A stretch of DNA of 64,000 nucleotides, from positions 1,178,001 through 1,242,000 of the forward strand of contig NZ_JAAOTJ010000001.1 of the NCBI RefSeq assembly GCF_011297335.1, given 5' to 3'. How positions within the stretch are numbered: position 1 is the stretch's first letter; each line of letters opens with the position of its first letter. The translations under genes and the position numbers were made by a program. The notes under the pieces are model-generated. The model did no database searches. It saw only the letters and a list, made by a program, of their open reading frames with translations, and had not been told where the DNA came from. Source of the DNA: Catellatospora methionotrophica (GTDB lineage Bacteria; Actinomycetota; Actinomycetes; Mycobacteriales; Micromonosporaceae). Of the stretch, positions 8,123 through 16,381 are shown one piece after another.

Positions 8123-8500
8123 GTGCCGAAGAAGATCATCACAGCGGAGGGGGCCGCGCCGCCCGGTGGGCCGTACTCGCACGCCGTGGTCGCCGGAGAC
8201 CACGTGTTCCTTTCCGGGGCGTGTCCCGTGCGGCCGGACGGCACCTGGGTGGCCGGCTCCTTCGCCGAGCAGGCCAGGGCCGCCTTCGCGAACCTGGCCG
8301 AGGTCGCCCGCGCCGCCGGAGGCGACCTGAGCCAGGCCGTGCGGGTAGGCGTCTACCTGCGCGACTTCGCGGACTTCCCGGAGATGAACGAGATCTACGT
8401 GGAGTTCTTCGGCACCGAGAACCTTCCGGCCCGCACCACGGTCCCCGTAGCCCTCCAGGGTTTCGACATCGAGGTGGACGCGGTCCTTTACCTCGGCTGA
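8123..8500 (+). CDS. RidA family reactive-intermediate deaminase
   Basis: A 125-residue protein of the YjgF/YER057c/UK114 family. GGPYSHAV near residue 15, the internal AFANLAEV helix and the PARTTV motif carrying R104 match the active site, where the Arg binds the carboxylate of enamine/imine substrates. RidA proteins are cytoplasmic trimers that hydrolyse 2-aminoacrylate-type intermediates from PLP enzymes and so prevent damage. The GTG start has CGGAGG 7 bases upstream. It is followed 67 bases later by a DHA2 exporter on the same strand, but the two need not form an operon. Confidence 0.93.
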   Translation: MPKKIITAEGAAPPGGPYSHAVVAGDHVFLSGACPVRPDGTWVAGSFAEQARAAFANLAEVARAAGGDLSQAVRVGVYLRDFADFPEMNEIYVEFFGTENLPARTTVPVALQGFDIEVDAVLYLG

Positions 8501-8567
8501 CGATCGCGGTCCGCGCCGTCCGGGCCGGAAACGGACGGCGCGGGCCGGGCGTGCATATGATCGGCTG

Positions 8568-9995
8568 ATGTCATCCGCGCCCGTCGACGTCGGGTTCCGG
8601 TCGGAGCGCGGCCCGATCCTCATCTCGCTGATGCTCTGCTCGACGCTGGTGGCGATCGACGCGACCGTCATCGCCACCGCGGTGCCGTCGGTGGTGGCCA
8701 GCCTCGGCGGCTTCGCGCAGTTCCCGTGGCTGTTCTCGGTGTACCTGCTGGCCCAGGCGGTCACCGTGCCCGTCTACGGCAAGCTCGCCGACCTGTTCGG
8801 GCGCAAGCCGGTCATGCTGTTCGGCATCGGGCTGTTCCTGCTCGGCTCGATCCTGTGCGGACTCGCCTGGTCCATGCCCGCGCTGATCGTGTTCCGCGCC
8901 GTGCAGGGCCTGGGCGCGGGCGCGATCCAGCCGATGAGCCTCACCATCGCCGGGGACACGTACTCGACCGCCGAGCGCGGCAAGGTCCAGGGCTACCTGG
9001 CCAGTGTCTGGGGGATGTCGGCGGTCGTCGGGCCGACGCTTGGCGGGCTCTTCTCCGAGTACCTCACCTGGCGCTGGATCTTCTTCATCAACATCCCGCT
9101 GTGCCTGCTGGCGGGCACGATGCTGGCACGCAACCTGCACGAGCGGGTGCAGTCGCGCCGCCACCGGCTCGACTATCTCGGGGCCGCCCTGCTGACCTGC
9201 GGGGCGACCCTGCTCATCCTCGGTCTGCTGGAGGGCGGTGTCGGCTGGCCCTGGCTGTCCCCCGCCGGGCTGGGCGTGCCCGCCGCCGCGGTGCTGCTGC
9301 TCGGCTGGTTCGTGCAGGTGCAGCGCCGGGCCGCCGAGCCGGTGCTGCCGCTGTGGGTGTTCCGGCACCGGCTGCTCGTCACGTGCAGCCTGGTGTCGCT
9401 GGCCGTGGGCGCGGTCCTGTTCGGGCTCACCTCGTATGTGCCGACGTTCGTGCAGGGCGTGCTCGGCACCGGGCCGCTGGTCGCCGGGTTCGCGCTGGCG
9501 ACGCTGACCCTGGGCTGGCCGCTCACGGCGTCCCAGTCGTCGCGGGCCTACCTGCGGATCGGATTCCGGGCGACGGCCCTGATCGGCAGCGCGGGCACGA
9601 TCACCGGCTCGCTACTGATGGTGCTGCTCGACGCGCAGAGTTCGGTGTACGCGGTCGGCGGCTGCTGTTTTCTCATCGGCGCCGGGCTCGGCTTCGTCGC
9701 CGCCCCCACACTCATCGCGGCGCAGTCCACGGTGGGCTGGTCGCAGCGCGGCGTGGTCACCGGCAACAACATGTTCAGCCGGTCCATGGGCAGCGCGCTG
9801 GGGGTGGCGCTGTTCGGCGCGGTCGCCAACAACGCGCTGCGCTCCGGCGCGACCGGCAGCCCCGTCGGGGATCTGGCGGCGGCCTCCCACGACGTGTTCA
9901 TCGCGGTGGCGGTGGCGGCGGTGCTCATGGGTGTGGCGGTGTTCTTCATGCCGAAGGTCCACGTCGCCGGCCAGGACGACACGGCGGCACCCTGA
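8568..9995 (+). CDS. DHA2-family (QacA/EmrB-type) MFS exporter
   Basis: A 475-residue integral membrane protein with twelve or more hydrophobic helices. It carries the MFS loop motif GKLADLFGRKPV (about residues 71-82) and the DHA2 pattern VGPTLGG followed by WRWIFFINIP (about 154-180). Asp residues in the first helix region (VAIDATVIATAVPSV) match drug:proton antiporters. It probably exports a hydrophobic or cationic compound using the proton gradient; the substrate is not deducible. No TetR or MarR gene is immediately adjacent. At 475 residues it is slightly shorter than QacA (514). Confidence 0.92.
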   Translation: MSSAPVDVGFRSERGPILISLMLCSTLVAIDATVIATAVPSVVASLGGFAQFPWLFSVYLLAQAVTVPVYGKLADLFGRKPVMLFGIGLFLLGSILCGLAWSMPALIVFRAVQGLGAGAIQPMSLTIAGDTYSTAERGKVQGYLASVWGMSAVVGPTLGGLFSEYLTWRWIFFINIPLCLLAGTMLARNLHERVQSRRHRLDYLGAALLTCGATLLILGLLEGGVGWPWLSPAGLGVPAAAVLLLGWFVQVQRRAAEPVLPLWVFRHRLLVTCSLVSLAVGAVLFGLTSYVPTFVQGVLGTGPLVAGFALATLTLGWPLTASQSSRAYLRIGFRATALIGSAGTITGSLLMVLLDAQSSVYAVGGCCFLIGAGLGFVAAPTLIAAQSTVGWSQRGVVTGNNMFSRSMGSALGVALFGAVANNALRSGATGSPVGDLAAASHDVFIAVAVAAVLMGVAVFFMPKVHVAGQDDTAAP

Positions 9996-10060
9996 CCGGC
10001 GCGGGACTGCACGCAAAGGTGTACTGAGCAGGACCGGGCCGCGCCGTCATGGGCGGAACG

Positions 10061-10309
10061 TCAGCGCCGCCACGGCCACGAAGCCGCCGCGGCCGGGAAG
10101 CGGCGCAGGTACTCGGCGTCGAGTTCGTCGAGCCGGGTCTGCAGCATGGCGCGGTCACGAGGGACGGCCCGCAGGCCGGTCAGCCCGACGACGGCATGTG
10201 TGTTGGCCAGCTCCACCCGCAGCTGGGCGTCGTCGAGATCCGCGGCGGGACGCAGCAGCGGCAGCCTGGAGGCGGGCACCGCCGGGCGCGGGGCCAGGTC
10301 TGTCGTCAT
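10061..10309 (-). CDS. Small helical protein, DUF6158-like
   Basis: An 82-residue protein whose C-terminal half, DLDDAQLRVELANTHAVVG and LDELDAEYLRRFP, matches the pattern of the small DUF6158 actinobacterial family (D-L-x-x-E-L...H...L-x-E-L-x-x-E-Y-L-R-R-x-P). The family has no known function. No membrane helix is present. It lies 85 bases downstream of the membrane-protein gene on the same strand and may be transcribed with it. Confidence 0.6.
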   Translation of the reverse strand: MTTDLAPRPAVPASRLPLLRPAADLDDAQLRVELANTHAVVGLTGLRAVPRDRAMLQTRLDELDAEYLRRFPAAAASWPWRR

Positions 10310-10394
10310 ACCTGCTGCTCGATTCTCACGGAGACAACCACCGGCTCAGGTTTCCCTACACCTCTGACATTCAAACCAGGCGCGCGGATCCGAA

Positions 10395-11510
10395 TCAGCG
10401 CGCCTCGACCCCCGGGGCGTGGGAGACCACCGGCTGCCGCCTGCGCGACGGCAGCGCGGCCAGGCACAGCCCGAGCAGCGCGGCCGCGCATCCGGCGACG
10501 AACAGCAGCGAGAACGTCGGCTGACCGAGCCACTCCCACAGCGGATGCCAGCGCGGGTGCGGCTCGTCGAGGTGGTGCGTGACAGCAGCGGGCACCGACG
10601 GCAGGATCGGCCCCCACCAGAACAGCATCGTGACGGCGTACAGCACGGTGGCCGTGCCGCGCACCGCGTGCCGGTCCTGTGTGCGGCGGCTGGCCCAGCC
10701 GAACAGCAGCCACCCGACAGCCGCGCCCGCCAGTCCTCCCGCGACGCCCGCCGGCAGCACCGCGGCCGGGGTCGCGCGGCTCAGGCTGAGGCCGAGATAG
10801 ATGCTGTCGGTGTTGCGCGACGGCACCAGTTCCAGCTCGAACACGGTGTCGCCGCGTTTGGCGAACAACCTGGTGTCGCGCGGGATCGTGGCCGGGTCGC
10901 AGGGTGGGCCGATGCAGCTGTACGTGTCGTTGTGGGTCACCGGGTACACCGTCCAGCCGCCCGCGCGCAGCCGCCGCTCGGCGTCGGCCGCCGCCTGCTC
11001 CAGCGGCTCGGGCGGGATGCCGTCGCGCGAGGCGGTCGTCGTGCCGAGCGCGTACTCGTTGCCGTCGCCGAACATGAGCGAGTCGAGCATCTGCGGGCCG
11101 AACGGCTCGGTGTAGAACGTGAACAGGGCCTGGGCCGGATGGATCCCGTCGACCTGGTGGCCGGGCAGGATCTCGGCGAGCACGGCCACGGTCTCGGCCT
11201 GGTCGGGGTGCGGCCGGGAGGTCTCCCAGGCCAGCCGGGTGGCCATCGCGGCGACGTACAGTCCACAGACGAGCGCGGTCAGCACCGACCAGGTGACGAC
11301 CGTGCGGCTGGCCGGTCTGCCGAGGCGAGCGCGCAGGCCGTGGCCGATCAGGTTGGCGGCCTCGCGCAGGGTCGGCCGTGCACGGTCCGGTGTGGCCAGT
11401 TCGAGCAGCGTGGCGAGCAGTTCCTCACCGCGCTCGCGGCGGTAGGCCCTCGGGTAGGTCAGCATGAGCCGCCGGTAGCGGCGGGCGAGCGGGGACGGAG
11501 TCGCCGGCAT
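10395..11510 (-). CDS. Membrane protein of a PadR operon
   Basis: A protein of about 371 residues. The N-terminal 60 residues (LARRYRRLMLTYPRAYRRERGEELLATLLELA) are the amphipathic leader common to actinobacterial membrane proteins encoded next to PadR regulators. Helices follow at about 80-100, 250-275, 285-310 and 330-352. Between them sits an extracytoplasmic domain of about 150 residues with a CIGPPCD motif that could form a disulfide. The ATG chosen has GAGAGG 6 bases upstream; another ATG 18 bases earlier has none. It follows the PadR gene by about 25 bases and is almost certainly cotranscribed and controlled by it. The function is unknown; a role in membrane stress sensing is a guess. 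Confidence 0.8.
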   Translation of the reverse strand: MPATPSPLARRYRRLMLTYPRAYRRERGEELLATLLELATPDRARPTLREAANLIGHGLRARLGRPASRTVVTWSVLTALVCGLYVAAMATRLAWETSRPHPDQAETVAVLAEILPGHQVDGIHPAQALFTFYTEPFGPQMLDSLMFGDGNEYALGTTTASRDGIPPEPLEQAAADAERRLRAGGWTVYPVTHNDTYSCIGPPCDPATIPRDTRLFAKRGDTVFELELVPSRNTDSIYLGLSLSRATPAAVLPAGVAGGLAGAAVGWLLFGWASRRTQDRHAVRGTATVLYAVTMLFWWGPILPSVPAAVTHHLDEPHPRWHPLWEWLGQPTFSLLFVAGCAAALLGLCLAALPSRRRQPVVSHAPGVEAR

Positions 11511-11534
11511 GGTCTGCCTCTCGGACATGGCCGG

Positions 11535-11867
11535 TCAGGCCGTGCGGGGTCGCAGGGCGCGCAGCCGGTGCTCGGCGGCGGTGGTGAGCTCGCGCAGCCG
11601 AGCGGTCTCGGCCTGCAGGTCGGCGACGCCGTCTTGGGTGAGCCGGTAGTAGCGGCGCAGCCGTCCGTCGACGGTCTCCTCGCGGTCGAGTTCGACCAGC
11701 CCCTGGGCGGCGAGCCGGTCCAGTGCCGTGTAGAGGGTGCCGGGCAGCAGGGACGTCCGGCCCTGGGACAGGGTCGTGACGTCCTGGATGATCGCGTAGC
11801 CGTAGCGGGGACCGGCGGCCAAGGCGGTCAGGATGAGGAAGGTCGGCTCACGCATCGGCGGTGGCAT
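11535..11867 (-). CDS. PadR-family transcriptional regulator
   Basis: A 110-residue PadR-type winged-helix protein. EPTFLILTALAAGPRYGYAI is the family signature, and LLPGTLYTALDRLAAQGLVE is the recognition helix and wing entry. A C-terminal helix (about residues 85-105) provides the dimer interface. It would bind DNA as a dimer and release on ligand binding. The ATG has no ribosome site, but a promoter-like pair places the transcript start at or near this ATG, so it may be leaderless. It forms an operon with the membrane protein downstream. Confidence 0.92.
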   Translation of the reverse strand: MPPPMREPTFLILTALAAGPRYGYAIIQDVTTLSQGRTSLLPGTLYTALDRLAAQGLVELDREETVDGRLRRYYRLTQDGVADLQAETARLRELTTAAEHRLRALRPRTA

Positions 11868-11873
11868 GAGCGA

Positions 11874-11900
11874 ACCATAGTTAAATGATCAATATGTCAA
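11874..11900 (-). promoter_or_regulatory. AT-rich promoter/operator of the PadR operon
   Basis: On the minus strand TTGACA (11900-11895) is followed after 15 bases by TATGGT (11879-11874), about 7 bases from the ATG. The stretch is AT-rich, unlike its surroundings, and contains TGATCA. It is a plausible promoter for a leaderless padR mRNA and a plausible autoregulatory site; the spacer is shorter than the ideal 17. Confidence 0.5.
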
Positions 11901-11912
11901 CGATATCCGCCG

Positions 11913-13274
11913 TCACCACTGCGTCACGACGAGATGGTTGACCGCCAGCGCCGTGACCGCCCCGGCGGCGAGCCAGCCGCGACGGCTCGCGGCGGGCAGC
12001 AGCACCGCCCCGGCCGCCAGCCACACGACGAACGGCAGCCAGATCCGCTCGACCTCCGCCTTGCTCATCCCCGACAGGTCCGCCGCGGCGATCGCCAGCA
12101 CGGCGGCGGCCGGTAGCAGCAGCTCGGGTGCCCGCTCGCGGGGCAGCTTGGCGGCCACCCGCCGGACGACCACCGCTGCGGCGGGCCCGGCGGCCAGCAG
12201 CACGGCGGCGAGGTTCGCGAAGACCCAGTAGTGGTACGCCCGTTCGGAGGCGATGCCCTGGTAGTAGCGCTGAACGACCAGGTGGTACCCGTCCAGCCAC
12301 CAGAAACCGGCTGCCGTGAACGCCGCCACGACCGCCCCGGCCCCGATGAGGGCGGCGGCGATCGTGTTGCCTGCCGCGCGCCACCGTCGGGAAGCGGCCA
12401 GCACGGCGAGCACGATGGGCGCCATCAGCACCAGCCCGTAGGACAGGTAACAGCCGAAGGCCAGCAGCGCTCCCCCGGCCAGCCCGAAGGCCGCCGCGCG
12501 GCCACGCCGACCGATGGTGAGCGCGACGGCGAGCAGCGCGACGGCCGCACTGGTCAGACCGGCGAACAGTCCGTCCGCTGACGCTCCGATCCAGACCGCG
12601 CCGGGCAGCAGGACCAGGAACGGCACCGCGGCGCGGGCCGCCGCCGGGCGGCCCAGGGCGTGCAGGGTCACCGGCACCGTGACCGCGATCAGCGCCCCGC
12701 CCAGCACGCAGGCGATCGCGGCCGGGCCGCCGCCGCCCAGCCCGATGCGGTCGAGCCAGACGAAGACGAGCAGCGCGCCGGGCGGGTGGCCGGACACGTG
12801 GGTGGTCCACGAGTCGGGCTGGTAGTCCAGGATGCGGCTGGTGAACCCGCCCAGCATCGCGCCGACGTCGGTGACACCGGGTACCTCGGTGAGGTATTCG
12901 GCCTGTGCGGTGAGCCTGCCGGCAAGTCCGCGCTGCCAGCCGTCGACCATGGCTAGGCTGAGCGTCCAGGCCGTCGCGGCCGCGTAGCCGACCGCGAGCA
13001 GCCGCCGCCACGGCAGGGCCGCGGCGAGCCGGGGGCCGTGCAGGATCACCGCGGCGGCGATGGCGAGCGCGGCCGGGGTGCCGGGGCCGAGGTGGGGCCG
13101 CCAGTGCGCGTACAGCGGTGGGGCCCCCGCCTGCACCGGCGTGCCGAACACGTTGAGCATCACACCCGCCACGGCGGAGGCGACGACGAGCGCGGCGGCG
13201 GCGGCCGTGGTGATCCGGTCGGCACGGGGAAAGGCCGCGGTGCCGGGCTCGGCGCGGACGGGCAGGTCGAGCAT
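11913..13274 (-). CDS. Polytopic membrane protein, GT-C-like glycosyltransferase candidate
   Basis: A 453-residue protein with about eleven hydrophobic helices. After the first helix, a large loop (about residues 60-170) contains YAHWRPHLGPGTP and DYQPDSWTTHVSGHPPG, and the region VFVWLDRIGLGG opens the next helices. Acidic/aromatic periplasmic loops in a many-helix protein suggest a GT-C-type transferase using polyprenyl-phosphate sugars, but a clear catalytic DD/ED motif is not obvious, so this stays a proposal. The ATG lies one base after the stop of the epimerase gene (TGA-C-ATG), so the two are translationally coupled. This pair faces the six-gene operon at 14446-18769. Confidence 0.75.
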   Translation of the reverse strand: MLDLPVRAEPGTAAFPRADRITTAAAAALVVASAVAGVMLNVFGTPVQAGAPPLYAHWRPHLGPGTPAALAIAAAVILHGPRLAAALPWRRLLAVGYAAATAWTLSLAMVDGWQRGLAGRLTAQAEYLTEVPGVTDVGAMLGGFTSRILDYQPDSWTTHVSGHPPGALLVFVWLDRIGLGGGGPAAIACVLGGALIAVTVPVTLHALGRPAAARAAVPFLVLLPGAVWIGASADGLFAGLTSAAVALLAVALTIGRRGRAAAFGLAGGALLAFGCYLSYGLVLMAPIVLAVLAASRRWRAAGNTIAAALIGAGAVVAAFTAAGFWWLDGYHLVVQRYYQGIASERAYHYWVFANLAAVLLAAGPAAAVVVRRVAAKLPRERAPELLLPAAAVLAIAAADLSGMSKAEVERIWLPFVVWLAAGAVLLPAASRRGWLAAGAVTALAVNHLVVTQW

Positions 13275-13275
13275 G

Positions 13276-14331
13276 TCAGGCCCGCAGCGGGGCGTACGCG
13301 AACTCGGCCAGCCCCGCCTCGAACGGCACCCGCGCGGCGAAGCCCAGTTCGTCGCGGGCCCGCTGCGGTGACGCGACGACGTGGCGCACGTCCCCGGCCC
13401 GGAACCCGCCGGTGATCTCGGGTGGCGGCCCGTCCATGGCCGCCGCGAGGGTGGTCGCCATCTGCGCGACGGTGCGCGGGTCACCGGAGGCGATGTTGTA
13501 CGCGCGCAGCCCCGGCGGCCGCTCGGCGTCCAGCGCGGTCAACGCCGCGAGGTTCGCGGCAGCGACATCGGTGACGTGGACGAAGTCACGCCGCTGGCCG
13601 CCGTCCTCGTACACCCGGGGGGCCTCGCCGCGCTCCAGCGCGGACCGGAAGATCGCCGCGACACCCGAGTACGGGGTGTCGCGGGGCATGTCCGGGCCGT
13701 ACACGTTGTGGTAGCGCAGCGCGATCGCGGTGCTGCCCGACTCCCTGGCCCAGGCCGAGGCCAGGTGTTCCTGGGCGAGCTTCGTGGCGGCGTACACGCT
13801 GCGGGGATCGAGCCGGTCGTCCTCGCCGACGACGCCCGGGGTCAGCGGCCGCGCGCAGGCGGGGCAGCGGGGTTCGAACTGGCCGACCGCGAGGTCGGCG
13901 AGTTCACGCGGACTGGGCCTGACGGGACCGTGTTCGGCGCAGGCGTACGCGCCTTCGCCGTAGACGACCATGGAGCTGGCCAGCACCAGCCGGGGCACCC
14001 GGTGCCGGGCCATCCCGGCCAGCAGCACGGCGGTGGCCAGGTCGTTGCAGCCGACGTAGTCGGGCAGGTCGGCCAGGTCGACGCCCATGCCGACCATGGC
14101 CGCCTGGTGCACGACCGCCTCGGCCCCGGCCAGCGCGGCGTCGACGGCGTCGCGGTCGCGGAGGTCGCCGTGCACGACCGGGACCCCGGCGACCTCGGCC
14201 ACGGCGCTGCCGGGGCGGTGCGCGGCCGGGTGCAGGCAGTCCAGCACGGTCACGTGGTGGCCCGCGTCGGTCAGCGCGCGGGTGACGTGGGAGCCGATGA
14301 ACCCGGCGCCGCCGGTGACGAGTACTCGCAT
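13276..14331 (-). CDS. NAD-dependent sugar epimerase/dehydratase with Cys-rich insert
   Basis: A 351-residue extended short-chain dehydrogenase. GGAGFIG at residues 7-13 binds NAD(P), and Y180-x-x-x-K184 with S119/S120 form the catalytic set, as in GalE/dTDP-glucose dehydratase-type enzymes acting on nucleotide sugars. Between the SSMVVYG motif and Y180 lies an insert of about 45 residues with C131, H134 and C156-x-x-C159, which could bind zinc; most epimerases lack it. The product sugar is unknown. The gene is first of a two-gene operon with the membrane protein. Its start lies 114 bases from the divergent GT2 gene. Confidence 0.88.
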   Translation of the reverse strand: MRVLVTGGAGFIGSHVTRALTDAGHHVTVLDCLHPAAHRPGSAVAEVAGVPVVHGDLRDRDAVDAALAGAEAVVHQAAMVGMGVDLADLPDYVGCNDLATAVLLAGMARHRVPRLVLASSMVVYGEGAYACAEHGPVRPSPRELADLAVGQFEPRCPACARPLTPGVVGEDDRLDPRSVYAATKLAQEHLASAWARESGSTAIALRYHNVYGPDMPRDTPYSGVAAIFRSALERGEAPRVYEDGGQRRDFVHVTDVAAANLAALTALDAERPPGLRAYNIASGDPRTVAQMATTLAAAMDGPPPEITGGFRAGDVRHVVASPQRARDELGFAARVPFEAGLAEFAYAPLRA

Positions 14332-14445
14332 GAACTCACAACCTAGGCGCTGCTCAGGCCGTCACGGTGCGACGTTTGTGTTTTGTAAGGACTTATCTCC
14401 GGTTGTTAAGAATTTGGGGTCTTCGTCCCCACTATCGTCGAGATC
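14332..14445. promoter_or_regulatory. Divergent promoter region of the glycosyl/molybdopterin locus
   Basis: The 114-base gap between the divergent epimerase and GT2 genes is unusually AT-rich in its centre (about 14372-14415), with TTGTAA, TTGTTA and TAAGAAT stretches that could serve as promoter boxes. A small hairpin TGGGG-7-CCCCA lies at 14415-14431. The GT2 ATG has no clear ribosome site, so a short leader is possible. Exact boxes cannot be fixed by eye. Confidence 0.45.
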
Positions 14446-15099
14446 ATGATTGATGTCGTGTTGCCGTGCCTCAACGAGGCAGCGGCGCTGCCTGCGGTTC
14501 TGGCCGGTCTGCCGGACGGCTACCGGGCGATCGTCGCCGACAACGGCTCCACCGACGGCTCCGGTGACGTCGCCCGCGCGCACGGGGCGCACGTGGTGGC
14601 CGTGCCGCAGCGCGGCTTCGGGGCCGCCGCGCACGCGGGGCTGCTGGCCGCGACCTCCGACGTGGTGTGCTTCGCCGACGCCGACGGCTCCTTCGACCTC
14701 ACCCAGTTGCCCCGCGTCGCCGACCCGGTGCTCGCCCGGCACGCCGACCTGGTCCTGGGCCGCCGCCGGCCGCGCACCGCCGCCGCCTGGCCCGCGCACG
14801 CCCGGCTGGCCAACGCGGTGCTCGCCTGGCGGATGCGCAGCAACCTGCGGGTGGCCATCCACGACCTCGGCCCGATGCGCGCCGCCCGCCGCGACGCGCT
14901 GCTGGCGCTGAACCTGCGCGACCGCCGCTTCGGCTACCCGCTGGAGATGATCGTCGCCGCGGCCCGCGCCGGGTGGCACGTCGGCGAGGTGGACGTCGAC
15001 TACGCGCCCCGCGCCGAGGGCACCCGCTCGAAGGTCACCGGCACCGTGCTCGGCACCGCCCGCGCGGTGCGCGACATGTCGAAGGTGCTCGCCCGGTGA
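14446..15099 (+). CDS. Family 2 glycosyltransferase (GT-A fold)
   Basis: A 217-residue GT2 protein. VVLPCLNEAAALP opens the nucleotide-binding fold, DNGSTDGS (about residues 33-40) and the metal-binding DADGS (about 78-82) are standard, and RSKVTGT near the C-terminus matches dolichyl/polyprenyl-phosphate sugar synthases, although the membrane tail is missing. It probably transfers a sugar from a nucleotide sugar to a lipid or small acceptor at the cytoplasmic face. The gene is first of a six-gene operon in which each gene overlaps the next. Its GTGA overlap with the following gene indicates coupled translation. Confidence 0.92.
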   Translation: MIDVVLPCLNEAAALPAVLAGLPDGYRAIVADNGSTDGSGDVARAHGAHVVAVPQRGFGAAAHAGLLAATSDVVCFADADGSFDLTQLPRVADPVLARHADLVLGRRRPRTAAAWPAHARLANAVLAWRMRSNLRVAIHDLGPMRAARRDALLALNLRDRRFGYPLEMIVAAARAGWHVGEVDVDYAPRAEGTRSKVTGTVLGTARAVRDMSKVLAR

Positions 15100-15740
15100 A
15101 GGCGCAGCTGCTGGTCATCGCCAAGGCCCCGGTCCCGGGCCGGGTCAAGACCCGGTTGTGCCCGCCGTGCACGTTCGAGCAGGCCGCCGACATCGCCGCG
15201 GCCGCGCTCGCCGACACTCTCGACGTCGTCACCGCGACCCCGGCCGTCCGCCGGGTGCTCGTCGTCGACGGCGAACACCGGCCGCCGCCCGGCTGGACCA
15301 GCCTCGCCCAGCGCGGCGACGGGCTCGGCGAGCGCCTGGCGTGCGCGTACGCCGACACCGCCCGGCCCGGCGTCGCCACCGTCCTGGTCGGCATGGACAC
15401 CCCGCAGCTCACCCCCGAACTGCTGGCCGGGGCCGCCGACGCGCTGCACACCGCCGACGCCGCGCTCGGCCCCGCCACCGACGGCGGCTGGTGGATCCTC
15501 GCGCTCCGCGACCCCGCCCACGCGGCGGCGCTGGCCGCGGTGCCGATGTCCACGGCCGACACCGGCGCGCGCACCCTGGCCGCCCTGCACCGGCGCGGCC
15601 TGCGCACCACGCTGCTGGACACGCTGCGTGACGTGGACACCGCCGCCGACGCGCGGGCCGTCGCCGACGCGCACCCGCACGGCCGGTTCGCCGCCGCCGT
15701 ACGCACCCACCTGCCCGCCGCCGACGGAGCCCTGCGTTGA
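15096..15740 (+). CDS. TIGR04282/DUF2064-type transferase (GT-A-like)
   Basis: A 214-residue protein beginning VKAQLLVIAKAPVPGRVKTRL, the signature of the TIGR04282/DUF2064 family, whose members are annotated as glycosyltransferase- or nucleotidyltransferase-like. VGMDTPQL (about residues 91-98) and GPATDGGWWILAL (about 124-136) are the other conserved blocks and resemble sugar-nucleotide binding sites. The biochemical activity of most members is unproven. The GTG start overlaps the TGA of the GT2 gene, and the 3' end overlaps the methyltransferase start (TTGA). Confidence 0.88.
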   Translation: MKAQLLVIAKAPVPGRVKTRLCPPCTFEQAADIAAAALADTLDVVTATPAVRRVLVVDGEHRPPPGWTSLAQRGDGLGERLACAYADTARPGVATVLVGMDTPQLTPELLAGAADALHTADAALGPATDGGWWILALRDPAHAAALAAVPMSTADTGARTLAALHRRGLRTTLLDTLRDVDTAADARAVADAHPHGRFAAAVRTHLPAADGALR

Positions 15741-16381
15741 CCAGCGCCCTGGCCGTGTACGCGGGTGCGCTGCACCGGGCCGCGTGCGGCGGCGACGGCG
15801 CGCTGCGGCTGGTCGACCCGGCCGGAACGCTGCTGCGCCACCTCGACACCACCGCCTGGCACGCCGACCCGACCCCCGGCGACCACGGCCTGCTGGCCCG
15901 CTGCACCGGGGCGACCCTCGACGTCGGCTGCGGCCCCGGACGGCTCGCCGCCGCCCTGTCCCGCAGCGGTGTGCCCGCGCTCGGCATCGACGTCAGTCCC
16001 GCCGCGGTCCGGCTGGCCCGCGCCCGCGGCGCGCACGCCGTCGTCCAGGACGTGTTCGCGCCGCTGGCCGACGCCCGCGACTGGCGGCACGCGCTGCTCG
16101 CCGACGGCAACATCGGCATCGGCGGCGACCCCGTACGGCTGCTGGCCCGCTGCCGCGACCTGCTCGCGCCCGGCGGCACCGTGTTCGCCGAGGTCGAACC
16201 GCCCGGCACCCAGGGCTGGCGCGGCCGGGTCGCGCTCACCGACGCCGACCGCACCAGCGAGCCGTTCGCGTGGGCCGTCGTCGGCGCCGACGACCTCGGC
16301 CCGCTGGCCGCACAGGCCGGGCTGCGCCTGCGCGAGACGTGGACGGAGGAGGACCGATGGTTCGCGTGCCTGAGCCGCTGA
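15737..16381 (+). CDS. Class I SAM-dependent methyltransferase
   Basis: A 214-residue Rossmann-fold methyltransferase with motif I LDVGCGPG (about residues 57-64) and an acidic end to the second strand, LGIDVSP (about 77-83). LLAPGGTVFAEVEP is the typical post-motif III strand. It should transfer a methyl group from S-adenosylmethionine; the acceptor is probably the product of the neighbouring transferases, but this is inference. The TTG start overlaps the previous stop. Its 3' end overlaps the next gene by 25 bases, and a GGAGGAGG ribosome site for that gene lies inside this coding region. Confidence 0.87.
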   Translation: MTSALAVYAGALHRAACGGDGALRLVDPAGTLLRHLDTTAWHADPTPGDHGLLARCTGATLDVGCGPGRLAAALSRSGVPALGIDVSPAAVRLARARGAHAVVQDVFAPLADARDWRHALLADGNIGIGGDPVRLLARCRDLLAPGGTVFAEVEPPGTQGWRGRVALTDADRTSEPFAWAVVGADDLGPLAAQAGLRLRETWTEEDRWFACLSR

